This document shows, piece after piece, positions 8,869 to 16,570 of a stretch of DNA of 64,000 nt. The stretch covers positions 1 to 64,000 of the forward strand of contig NZ_CAKZKO010000010.1 in NCBI RefSeq assembly GCF_937123705.1, in the 5' to 3' direction. Made by a program: the position numbers and the translations under genes. Position 1 is the stretch's first letter. The number at the start of each line of letters is the position of its first letter. Below the pieces are notes generated by a model. The model made no database searches. It was given only the letters and a program-made list of their open reading frames with translations, and had not been told where the DNA came from. This DNA is from an uncultured Paraglaciecola sp. (GTDB lineage Bacteria > Pseudomonadota > Gammaproteobacteria > Enterobacterales > Alteromonadaceae).

Positions 8869-9238
8869 CATAAAGCCTTTAAAGTAAAAGAAATTGTAGA
8901 CGCAGCTATCTATAATAAAGTGTTTAGCAATTAGAAAAGTGCTTTGGTGTTGCAGGTTAATCCTAAATTCAAATATTTAGTTAAGTGTCGGAGGTTTGTA
9001 GGTAAACTTAGAAAATTAATTTGAAATAATAAGCTCTAAAATAGGTAAGGTAATTTTAGCTTAACCATTAATCTTTTAGATAGACACATTTACCCTAACA
9101 ATCTGACCTGAATCCAGTGGTATTTTAAATAACTTATTGCAAATCATTGAAATATCGACACGCAAAGTCAGTTAAAGCTTTAATTAAAATCAAAAATGGT
9201 TAATAATTAAACAGGAGAGGGTGGTAGAGGTAGTGTAG
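8869..9238. other. 370-base intergenic region after the phosphatase gene
   Basis: No supported gene. It is AT-rich and holds repeat copy B (8972-9011). The last part carries a ribosome site (GAGG, 9227-9230) for the next gene. TATAAT occurs at 8911-8916, but no matching -35 element stands at a proper distance, so no promoter is called. No clear terminator hairpin was found after the phosphatase gene. Confidence 0.5.
8972..9011 (+). repeat. 40-bp interspersed repeat, copy B (right of the sigma/TonB module)
   Basis: Matches copy A at 2042-2081 in 33 of 40 positions, with the first 17 identical and the same orientation. The copies flank the signalling module with about 6.9 kb between them. No integrase or transposase lies between them. 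Confidence 0.6.
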
Positions 9239-9562
9239 ATGGACATAAGCAATAATGTAAATTCAGCCATTGTTAGTGGCGCTTTAGGTATTAAACGGGC
9301 ATCTGATGGTATTTCGCAAAATGCGTTAAATCTTGCCGGCTTGTCTGCTGTGTCAGCGCCTTCGACTGATCCTCAAGAGTTTTTAGCCAATGCTTCTTTA
9401 AATCAACTTAGTGCGAGTAAGCAACTTCTTCCTCAGGCTCGCGACGGGATCACCTCTGACTTAGTTGGTTTATCTGTTAATCTAGCCAATGCACAAGCAT
9501 CAACAAAAGTTGTAGGCACTGCCAACGATACAGTTGGCACGATTTTGGACATTTTGGCCTAA
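9239..9562 (+). CDS. Small protein with flagellar rod/hook-like ends
   Basis: A 107-residue protein with a good ribosome site (GAGG, 9 bases before the ATG). The N-terminus (NSAIVSGALGIKRASDGISQNALNLAG) resembles the first helix of flagellar rod and hook proteins. The last 40 residues (DLVGLSVNLANAQASTKVVG, then a short hydrophobic end) resemble their C-terminal helix, as in FlgB, FlgC and FlgG. The central globular part of those proteins is missing, so it looks like a miniature, self-pairing version. It has no signal peptide. The next gene, a SprA-like protein, begins 19 bases after its stop, so the two probably form an operon. Function unknown; the resemblance was judged by eye. Confidence 0.65.
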   Translation: MDISNNVNSAIVSGALGIKRASDGISQNALNLAGLSAVSAPSTDPQEFLANASLNQLSASKQLLPQARDGITSDLVGLSVNLANAQASTKVVGTANDTVGTILDILA

Positions 9563-9580
9563 CGTTAGGCATTACAGATT

Positions 9581-10495
9581 ATGAATGTTGTTCCTCCCGT
9601 CCCCACTCCTACAGTATTTAACGTTGGCACCGTTAATACCGAGTCAGTGCGCAGGGATAATAGCCAACGTGAGGCAGTACCTCAGTTAGCCGCCAATGAA
9701 AAATCTGCGGCTGAAACCGGCTTAGGCTCTGATGCGGATAAAGTTAAAACTCCCGGACAAGCACCACCTCCACTCACCTACGAAAAGCCGGTTCCGCAAT
9801 TGGGTCAGCAACTCAATACCCAAAATGACTCTGCCAAAGACAACGGTCAAGATGCCAGTGCCGGTAAAGAAAATGCTGAAGAGCAACAACGTCAACAAGC
9901 CGAGCAGCAGAAACTTACAGATTTAAAGCAGCGAGATGCAGAAGTCAGAGCGCACGAGCAAGCCCATGCCTCTTTAGGAGGGCAATATGCCAGTTCACCT
10001 CAGTATGAATATGAAATTGGACCTGATGGCAAACGATATGCTGTTGGTGGTGAAGTCTCAATCGATATATCAGAAGAAGCTTCACCTGAAGAAACTATTC
10101 GTAAAGCACAGCAAGTCAAAGCGGCTGCTTTAGCTCCCGCAGAGCCAAGCTCACAAGATTTAAGAGTGGCCAGTGAAGCCACTCAAATGGCTCTTGAAGC
10201 CCGTACTGAATTAGCCAACGAAAAAGCTGAAGCGGCGCAAGCGTCATATGATCAAGCGATTTCTGAAACTCGTCAAGGTGAAGTAGCGCAGCAGGGTTCT
10301 GCCTTTAAGGAAAGCCCTAGCCTTGATGACACTGTAGATGGATTAGACGTTGAGATACCTAACCGAGAGTTTGATGGTGCGAGGGAGTTTCTGGCCAAAC
10401 GAGACTTAGAAATAACACGTAGAGTGTCGGTGATTGAAAACTTTTATCAGCAGGTTACTGCTCCTCGCTCAGAAGGAATACGGCATTCTGCTTAA
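9581..10495 (+). CDS. Putative metalloprotease of the SprA-related family
   Basis: A 304-residue hydrophilic protein. After a low-complexity, proline- and glutamine-rich N-terminal half, a conserved core carries HEQAH (about 125-129), fitting the HExxH zinc-protease signature. It is followed by YEIGPDGKRYAVGGEVSIDI (about 144-163), the hallmark of the SprA-related/CJM1_0395 family. A long helical segment follows. No signal peptide or membrane span is visible. Family members are known mostly from sequence and are often near motility genes. It lies 19 bases downstream of the rod-like small protein. The HExxH makes a peptidase role plausible; substrate unknown. Confidence 0.8.
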   Translation: MNVVPPVPTPTVFNVGTVNTESVRRDNSQREAVPQLAANEKSAAETGLGSDADKVKTPGQAPPPLTYEKPVPQLGQQLNTQNDSAKDNGQDASAGKENAEEQQRQQAEQQKLTDLKQRDAEVRAHEQAHASLGGQYASSPQYEYEIGPDGKRYAVGGEVSIDISEEASPEETIRKAQQVKAAALAPAEPSSQDLRVASEATQMALEARTELANEKAEAAQASYDQAISETRQGEVAQQGSAFKESPSLDDTVDGLDVEIPNREFDGAREFLAKRDLEITRRVSVIENFYQQVTAPRSEGIRHSA

Positions 10496-10571
10496 GTAAA
10501 TCTTTGAAATATAGGTGTAAATTATAATTCTTAGACATTCCTTATCCCGTATTCGGGTTATAATAGAATGA

Positions 10572-10598
10572 AACAAGCCCTCAAAAAGAGGGCTTGTT
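10572..10598 (+). terminator. Rho-independent terminator after the SprA-like gene
   Basis: A perfect 11-bp stem (AACAAGCCCTC / GAGGGCTTGTT) with an AAAAA loop, followed by GGTTTTA. It lies between the convergent SprA-like gene and tex. Its T-tract is short, so it may serve mainly the plus strand. Confidence 0.75.
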
Positions 10599-10622
10599 GG
10601 TTTTAGGGGGGCGTACTTTTTA

Positions 10623-12950
10623 CTATTTTTTTGCCTTTGCAAAGGCATCCGCAAAAGCGTTCCCCATCATTTGGTTCGACTGATTAGCTTGCGCTTGGCC
10701 CTGCTTAGTCTTAGTGGCTCGATTGTGAGATTTTTTGTCTGTATGGTGTTGTTGTGTCGATGGTTTTGCGGTTTGATTAGGGGTATCGCCCAAACGCATT
10801 GTAAAAGACACGCGCTTTCTGACAGCATCCACTTCCATCACTTTTACTTTGACAATATCACCTGTTTTGACAATGTCTCTAGGATCAGAAATAAACTTAT
10901 CAGTCATGGCGCTAATATGCACTAATCCGTCTTGATGAACCCCTACATCCACAAAGGCTCCAAAGTTGGCAACGTTACTCACTACGCCTTCCAAAATCAT
11001 ACCTACTTTAAGGTCTTTTAGAGACTGGACATCGTCTTTAAAGTTAGCGGTTTTAAATTCAGGGCGAGGATCTCGGCCGGGTTTGTCGAGTTCGCGAATA
11101 ATGTCGGTGACTGTCGGTAAACCAAATACGTCAGTTACAAAGTTTTCAGGATTAAGTTTAGTTAATACTTCTGAGTTGCCAACAATATCATGCATGGCAA
11201 TACAAGCATGGTCGACAATTGAATTAACAACCGGGTAAGCCTCTGGATGTACTGCTGATGCATCAAGTGGGTCATCTCCACCCATAATGCGCAAAAATCC
11301 TGCCGCTTGCTCGTAAGCCTTTGGCCCTAATCGTTCTACATCAAGTAAGGCTTTACGGCGCTTAAATGCACCGTGTAGATCGCGATAGCTCACAATATTG
11401 TTAGCCAAAGTGCGATTCAGACCGGACACATGGCTAAGCAGTGCACCCGATGCTGTGTTTATGTCTACGCCAACGGCATTTACACAATCTTCAATCACAG
11501 TGCTCAGTGATTTTCCTAAATTGCTTTGGCTAACATCGTGCTGATACTGCCCTACACCTATGGCCTTTGGCTCAATTTTAACTAATTCAGCGAGTGGATC
11601 TTGTAAACGCCTAGCGATAGACACTGCACCGCGTAAAGATACGTCCATATCAGGTAATTCATTTGACGCTAATTCTGACGCAGAATACACCGATGCGCCG
11701 GCTTCACTGACAATAATCTTAGTTACACCCAAATCTGGGTGGGATTTGATCATTTCGGCGGCCAGTTTATCGGTTTCTCTAGAGCCCGTGCCATTACCTA
11801 TGCTGATAAGTTGTACTTTGTGTTGCTTACATAAAGTGGCTAGGGTGCGCAGTGATTTATCCCACTGATTTTGCGGCACATGGGGGAAAATTGTTGTAGT
11901 AGCCAATACTTTGCCTGTGGCATCTACTATGGCTACCTTTACACCTGTGCGCAGTCCAGGATCTAACCCCATTGTTACTTTAGGGCCCGCCGGCGCGGCC
12001 ATTAATAGATCGTTTAGGTTTTTTGAAAATACATTTATTGCGTCTTGCTCTGCCTGCTCACGCACGGCGCCGAATAGTTCATTCTCCATATGGAGTTGTA
12101 TTTTGATTCGCCAAGTCCACTGCACCACGGACGATAACCAATTGTCTGCGGGTCTATTGGCAAGTTTAATATTGAAATGTTCGGCAATAATCTGTTCGCA
12201 GTATGAGCTTCTATCCCCCTCATCTTTCTCAGGATCGGCATCCAAATTGACCTGTAAAAATTTTTCGTTTCTACCTCTAAACATCGCCAATGATCGATGA
12301 GAAGGAACTTTTCTCAATAATTCAGTATGTGAAAAATAGTCTTTGTATTTGCTCGCTTCTGATTCTTTACCTGCTATGACTTGGCTTTTTATATGAGCAT
12401 GTTTATTTAAAAATTGACGCACCTTTTGGAGTAATTTTGCATCTTCGGCAAACCGCTCCATCAAGATAAACTTTGCGCCATCCAATGCTGATTTAGTGTC
12501 GGCTATGGTATCGTTATTGACGTAGGCCATAGCTTCAGACTCGGGGTTTAGTTGTGGATTATTGAATAAATCGTTGGCTAGTGGTTCAAGTCCTAACTCA
12601 ATGGCTATTTGTCCTTTAGTACGACGTTTAGGCTTAAAGGGCAGGTAAATATCTTCTAGTTCTGTTTTGTTTTCTGCCTCAAGCAAACTTGCCTTTAATG
12701 GCGTGGTCATCTTTTGTTGATCTTCAATCGACTTGATGATGACTTTACGCCTGTCTTCTAAATCCCGCAGATAGGTTAAGCGTTGCTCAAGTTTTCTCAA
12801 TTCAATATCGTCTAAGCCAAAGGTGGCTTCTTTTCGATAGCGGGCAATAAAAGGGACAGTTGACCCCTCATCAAGCAAAGTAATCGCAGCTTGAACTTGT
12901 TTTGCTTGAACTTGCAGCTCAACTGCAATTTTTTCTACTATTTTCATCAA
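10623..12950 (-). CDS. tex: Tex family RNA-binding transcription accessory protein
   Basis: A 775-residue cytoplasmic protein, the usual Tex length, colinear with E. coli YhgF. Visible parts: an N-terminal helical domain (VPFIARYRKEATFGLDD at about 32-48), a YqgF-like nuclease-fold domain (MGLDPGLRTGVKVAIVD), helix-hairpin-helix region, and a C-terminal S1 RNA-binding domain (GVVSNVANFGAFVDVGVHQD, then DGLVHISAM). The basic, glutamine-rich tail is variable in the family. Tex binds nucleic acids and influences transcription and RNA turnover. It lies 92 bases downstream of greB on the same strand, the same pairing as in E. coli. Confidence 0.95.
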   Translation of the reverse strand: MMKIVEKIAVELQVQAKQVQAAITLLDEGSTVPFIARYRKEATFGLDDIELRKLEQRLTYLRDLEDRRKVIIKSIEDQQKMTTPLKASLLEAENKTELEDIYLPFKPKRRTKGQIAIELGLEPLANDLFNNPQLNPESEAMAYVNNDTIADTKSALDGAKFILMERFAEDAKLLQKVRQFLNKHAHIKSQVIAGKESEASKYKDYFSHTELLRKVPSHRSLAMFRGRNEKFLQVNLDADPEKDEGDRSSYCEQIIAEHFNIKLANRPADNWLSSVVQWTWRIKIQLHMENELFGAVREQAEQDAINVFSKNLNDLLMAAPAGPKVTMGLDPGLRTGVKVAIVDATGKVLATTTIFPHVPQNQWDKSLRTLATLCKQHKVQLISIGNGTGSRETDKLAAEMIKSHPDLGVTKIIVSEAGASVYSASELASNELPDMDVSLRGAVSIARRLQDPLAELVKIEPKAIGVGQYQHDVSQSNLGKSLSTVIEDCVNAVGVDINTASGALLSHVSGLNRTLANNIVSYRDLHGAFKRRKALLDVERLGPKAYEQAAGFLRIMGGDDPLDASAVHPEAYPVVNSIVDHACIAMHDIVGNSEVLTKLNPENFVTDVFGLPTVTDIIRELDKPGRDPRPEFKTANFKDDVQSLKDLKVGMILEGVVSNVANFGAFVDVGVHQDGLVHISAMTDKFISDPRDIVKTGDIVKVKVMEVDAVRKRVSFTMRLGDTPNQTAKPSTQQHHTDKKSHNRATKTKQGQAQANQSNQMMGNAFADAFAKAKK

Positions 12951-13042
12951 AGAACCTGTATGTCGTTCATTTTTATCTAGGCCTTATATAGGGATGCGAA
13001 CCAAGAATTACCAGTGATAGCGCCACATAATTGGCAACAATA

Positions 13043-13534
13043 TTAATCTTTTTCAAAGGCCTGTTTATATTCAATGGTGTTTATAAACCATTGTTGTGTG
13101 CCACTTGGCGTATTAACTTGAAAATTATCATCAACACTCTTTTTAAGCAGAGCCCTGGCCATAGGTGAATCTATGGATATGAAAGCCTTATCTTCTCCAT
13201 AAATTTCTTCTGGGCCCACAATACGAAACTTCATCACCTCACCTTGACTATTTTCAATTTCTACCCAAGCGCCAAAAAAAACCTTGCCATCTTGGGCGGG
13301 GGCATAATGAACAACTTGAAGATCTGGAAGTAACTTTCTCAAAAACCTAACGCGGCTATCAATTTGTCGCAATAAGCGTTTGTTGTATTGATAGTCTGCA
13401 TTCTCAGATCTATCACCGAGACTCGCTGCCCAAGTAACAATCTTGGTTATTTCAGGGCGCTTTTTGGTCCATAAATAGTCATGTTCATCGTATAGTTTTT
13501 TATAGCCCTCAGGTGTGATTAACTTTGTTTTCAA
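13043..13534 (-). CDS. greB: Transcription elongation factor GreB
   Basis: A 163-residue protein matching GreB almost throughout. It has an N-terminal coiled-coil finger (YDEHDYLWTKKRPEITKIVTW, shown here in part as LWTKKRPEITKIV), the conserved WAASLGDRSENADYQYNKR segment, and a C-terminal FKBP-like domain (KVFFGAWVEIENSQGE, ISIDSPMARALLKK). GreB enters the RNA polymerase secondary channel and stimulates cleavage of backtracked transcripts. The start codon is TTG: the protein begins KTKLITPEGY, which aligns with the known GreB N-terminus, and no in-frame ATG lies nearby. In E. coli greB neighbours ompR-envZ, but here those genes lie about 24 kb away. Confidence 0.96.
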   Translation of the reverse strand: MKTKLITPEGYKKLYDEHDYLWTKKRPEITKIVTWAASLGDRSENADYQYNKRLLRQIDSRVRFLRKLLPDLQVVHYAPAQDGKVFFGAWVEIENSQGEVMKFRIVGPEEIYGEDKAFISIDSPMARALLKKSVDDNFQVNTPSGTQQWFINTIEYKQAFEKD

Positions 13535-13963
13535 TCTTCAATCTAACTCAATAAGTTGTTTGGCAAGGGCAATTATAGGTTTTCTAAAGCTTATACCAAA
13601 GCATCAATTTTAATAGGAAAATAATATCACTTCAGGTGGTAATAAAAATCAGATTTTTAGTGCATTTTATTACAAGAAATAGCCATAGTTAGTCGTGTAA
13701 AAATAGGGTTTTCGGCTATGCTTAACATTAATCAAAGTGAAGTAGGGTTTTAGCTAAAAATCACTACAACGCCCATTTAAAAGGCACTTTGATGAACCTA
13801 GCGTAAAAAAGAGTTGCCCTTTATTACGCCATTTATTGAGCCAACTGAAATGAGAGAGAAAGTCATACTACCTTTGAACTTGGCAACACTTGATTTGAGG
13901 TAAATAACGACATCCAAACATATAAAGTTGCAACAATATTTAGTCGAAATGACATAAAAATCA

Positions 13964-14105
13964 GAGTTTAAATTACCCGGTTCAATCGGGATAAATAGCC
14001 CTTTTGAAGGGCAACAGAGTCAGGGAATAAGGTTCAGCATGGAGAATAGCTGATTATCACAATGATAAAGTTAAGCCGACCACGGAAACGTGGCCGGCTT
14101 TTTAT
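13964..14105 (+). ncRNA. Candidate structured small RNA with GGA-in-loop hairpins (Csr/Rsm-type possible)
   Basis: Five consecutive hairpins lie on the plus strand: CCCG/CGGG (13976-13990), GCCCTT/AAGGGC (13998-14012), TCAGC/GCTGA (14034-14053), TTATCA/TGATAA (14054-14068) and the terminator (14074-14099). GGA, the core of CsrA/RsmA sites, occurs at 13989, 14024, 14041 (inside the ten-base loop of the third hairpin) and 14084 (at the terminator loop). A weak promoter, TTGCAA (13928) with GACATA 17 bp downstream, would start the RNA near 13964, giving about 140 nt. No ORF with a ribosome site is present. It could instead be a different small RNA; the Csr reading is inference. Confidence 0.45.
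14074..14105 (+). terminator. Rho-independent terminator of the candidate small RNA
   Basis: An 11-pair stem with one A-C mismatch (AGCCGACCACG / CGTGGCCGGCT), a GAAA loop and the tail TTTTTAT. On the minus strand the tail is poor, so it mainly serves a plus-strand transcript. This implies transcription from within the greB-hslO gap. Confidence 0.85.
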
Positions 14106-14193
14106 TTGCTGTATCTTGTAGGTACGTAAAACTCAAGTTTTTATTGTGATATTTAGAACTTGTTATTGCCAAACTAAAGTTGTCATTGCAGCT

Positions 14194-15084
14194 TTAACCT
14201 TGCCCTGCTGGCATATTAAACGTACCAGCATGGATACTCTCAATATCGATAGTGTCGAAGCTGTATTGTGTATGACAATATTGACAATTCATCTTAATGT
14301 CACCGTCTTTAGCGGCTATTGCAAGTAACTCTTCTTTACTGACTCCAGTTAAAGCTGCTGCGCTGCGTTCTTTGCTGCAACTGCATTTAAACACTACATT
14401 TGTGGCTGGGTATACTTCTATTTGTTCTTGATGATATAGACGATGCAATATGTCTTCAGCAGGTAATTCGAAGATCTCTTCATTTTTTATGGTTTCAGTC
14501 AACTTGCATAGGTGTTCAAAATCGGTGTCTGCAGTTGCCGTGGATTGGCTACTAGTTGGCAGTACTTGTAAAAACATGCCACAGGCTTTTGTTACGTTTG
14601 CGGTCACTTGAGTGCGCAAAATCATTTTAGTGGCCAATTGCTCTGACTGTTCAAAATACCCTTCGATACACTCTGCTAAGGTGGGCCTGTCAAGTGCCAC
14701 CATGCCTTGATAACGTTCTCCTTTTTCTGGCGTAATAGTGATAACCAATACCCCTTTTTGAACCAATTGGTTAAATTTTGTTGGCAAGGTTTCAAGCTCT
14801 TCATTCCATCTAGCTACCCCTCTTAATTGTTGATTGTGGGTGCCATTGATTACCGCATAACTAAGAGGGCCTTCACCTTGAATTTGAATGGCGATGTCAC
14901 CCTCAAACTTTAATGTGGCGGTTAATAGGCTGGCGGCCGCCATTAATTCACCTAACAGTTGCTGAATAACAGGTGGATAAGGGTAAGAGTCTAAAATGGA
15001 TTGAAAGCTTTTTTCTAAACGAACCATTTCGCCTCTTACATTACCTTGATTAAATAAATATCGATGAAGTTGGTCAAATGACAT
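14194..15084 (-). CDS. hslO: Redox-regulated chaperone Hsp33
   Basis: A 296-residue cytoplasmic chaperone of normal length. It has the N-terminal substrate-binding domain and the C-terminal redox switch with four zinc cysteines as CSC and CQYC, separated by about 30 residues. Under oxidative unfolding stress the zinc is released, the cysteines form disulfides and the protein becomes an active holdase. The gene lies 17 bases downstream of hslR on the same strand, the same order as the E. coli heat-shock pair, so co-transcription is likely. Confidence 0.95.
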   Translation of the reverse strand: MSFDQLHRYLFNQGNVRGEMVRLEKSFQSILDSYPYPPVIQQLLGELMAAASLLTATLKFEGDIAIQIQGEGPLSYAVINGTHNQQLRGVARWNEELETLPTKFNQLVQKGVLVITITPEKGERYQGMVALDRPTLAECIEGYFEQSEQLATKMILRTQVTANVTKACGMFLQVLPTSSQSTATADTDFEHLCKLTETIKNEEIFELPAEDILHRLYHQEQIEVYPATNVVFKCSCSKERSAAALTGVSKEELLAIAAKDGDIKMNCQYCHTQYSFDTIDIESIHAGTFNMPAGQG

Positions 15085-15101
15085 ACTAATTACCTTGCGA
15101 A

Positions 15102-15500
15102 TTACTGTTGTTTAAATTGAATAATTTGACGCCGCTGTTTTTTATCTGGGCGATGATCTGGTTTAGGGCTATGAAAGGCGCTTAGTTTACGTGCTTCTGC
15201 ATTGCTTGCACGTAGATTTTCACTGGCTTGGGTTTCTTCATACATTAATTGTGCTAAAGGCGCTCCTTGGCGCTGTTCTTTTAATTGTAATACAAATATA
15301 TCTTTTACATCATAACCTTGGGGAACTTTTATGCTTGCCCCCAACTCTACTATTTTGCCGGGTTTACTGCGTTGTCCATTGTATTGTACTTTGCCAGATT
15401 GCACTGCATCTCTGGCTAAAGAGCGAGTTTTATAAAAACGGGCAGCCCAAAGCCATTTATCAAGTCTGACTTTAAGGTGTTCTTCTAAGTTTTTTTGCAT
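15102..15500 (-). CDS. hslR: Ribosome-associated heat shock protein Hsp15 (S4 domain)
   Basis: A 132-residue basic protein with an N-terminal S4 RNA-binding domain (VRLDKWLWAARFYKTRSLAR at about 11-30) and a basic tail (RPDKKQRRQIIQFKQQ). Hsp15 binds free 50S subunits still carrying a nascent chain and helps recycle stalled ribosomes. It is the upstream gene of the hslR-hslO pair and is transcribed away from gspC, with 116 bases between the two starts. Confidence 0.93.
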   Translation of the reverse strand: MQKNLEEHLKVRLDKWLWAARFYKTRSLARDAVQSGKVQYNGQRSKPGKIVELGASIKVPQGYDVKDIFVLQLKEQRQGAPLAQLMYEETQASENLRASNAEARKLSAFHSPKPDHRPDKKQRRQIIQFKQQ

Positions 15501-15616
15501 AGGCTATACCCTTTAAATTTGTATCTTTTTGTAACGATCGACGAATTAAGGTTGTTCCACTAGCGCCTACTCGTTATCATTGGCAAGTTAGGCTTTATAC
15601 ATCCCACCGAGAGACA

Positions 15617-16570
15617 ATGACAGTCGTTAATCATACCGCTAATCAATTATGGCTCCAATTAGTCAAAAACCAACAGAAAGTAAATTTTTTGCTGGTTGTG
15701 CTATTGGCTATCTTTCTGCTTTCTTATGCAGCTGAACTCACCTGGCGTTTATGGCCACAACCTGCTGGAAATAATAAAGTAGAGAATATCTTTAGGGCGC
15801 AGCCGATTACATCAAAAAATACCAATAGCAGCCTAAATTTGGCTGATCTTAAGCGTCTTAATTTGTTTGGTGATTATAATGCCAAGCCTATTGTAGTTGA
15901 AGAAAGTGCCGTTATTGATGCGCCTGTTACTCGTTTAAGTTTGACCTTAACAGGGGTTGTCGCCAGCTCGACTAAAGATCAAGGAGCAGCGATTATCGAA
16001 AATCAAAAGCTGCAGCAGACTTATGGTGTGGGCGAAAAAATCGACGGTACTAATGCAGTATTAAAAGAAGTGTATTCGGACCGCGTGATTATCAAAAATG
16101 GTCTATCTAATGAAACTTTGATGTTAGATGGGGTGGAATACAAAAAAAATGTAGTCAAAGTAGTTAGTCAACCAAGCGAAGCGCCTGTTGCACCCATTCA
16201 GGCTAGCAATAGTAATTCGGAGCGAAGAACGTTATCAGATGCTGCTGCCCAAGCTAGTCGAGACTTACAAAGCCAACCAACTAATTTTGCTGACTACATT
16301 GCTATATCGCCACATCGCCCTAGTGGTGAATTGGCAGGCTACCGTGTGAGACCAGGAAAAAATCCAGCGTTGTTTAATGCCGCAGGGCTAAAATCCGGTG
16401 ATGTAATCACCGAAGTTAACGGTTTAGATTTAACCAATATACAACAAGCATTAGAAGCGATGAATATGTTCAAAGAAATGCAATCTTTGCAAATGTCTGT
16501 TCAACGCAAAGATGAACTTATTACTATTTACCTTGATCTACCCAAAGGGGAAGAGGAACCAGAAACATGA
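15617..16570 (+). CDS. gspC: Type II secretion system protein GspC
   Basis: A 317-residue bitopic inner-membrane protein and first gene of the gsp operon. It has a short cytoplasmic N-terminus, a membrane span at about 22-42, a periplasmic homology region (LTLTGVVASSTKDQGAAII at about 110) and a C-terminal PDZ domain (about 230-310, with AGLKSGDVITEVNGLDL). GspC links the inner-membrane platform to the GspD secretin and takes part in substrate choice. Its stop overlaps the gspD ATG by four bases (ATGA). Confidence 0.95.
   Translation: MTVVNHTANQLWLQLVKNQQKVNFLLVVLLAIFLLSYAAELTWRLWPQPAGNNKVENIFRAQPITSKNTNSSLNLADLKRLNLFGDYNAKPIVVEESAVIDAPVTRLSLTLTGVVASSTKDQGAAIIENQKLQQTYGVGEKIDGTNAVLKEVYSDRVIIKNGLSNETLMLDGVEYKKNVVKVVSQPSEAPVAPIQASNSNSERRTLSDAAAQASRDLQSQPTNFADYIAISPHRPSGELAGYRVRPGKNPALFNAAGLKSGDVITEVNGLDLTNIQQALEAMNMFKEMQSLQMSVQRKDELITIYLDLPKGEEEPET

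Larger units (their letters stand above)
13535..14193. other. 659-base intergenic region between greB and hslO
   Basis: No protein-coding gene is supported. The part nearest hslO carries a chain of hairpins ending in a strong terminator (see the candidate small RNA). The remaining 13535-13920 is AT-rich with no clear repeat or palindrome longer than a few bases. Its size is unusual for this otherwise compact region. Confidence 0.5.

Noticed and set aside
2042..9011. Integrative element with att sites formed by the two 40-bp repeats
   Set aside because: No integrase, tRNA gene or recombination directionality gene is present, and the copies differ at seven positions.
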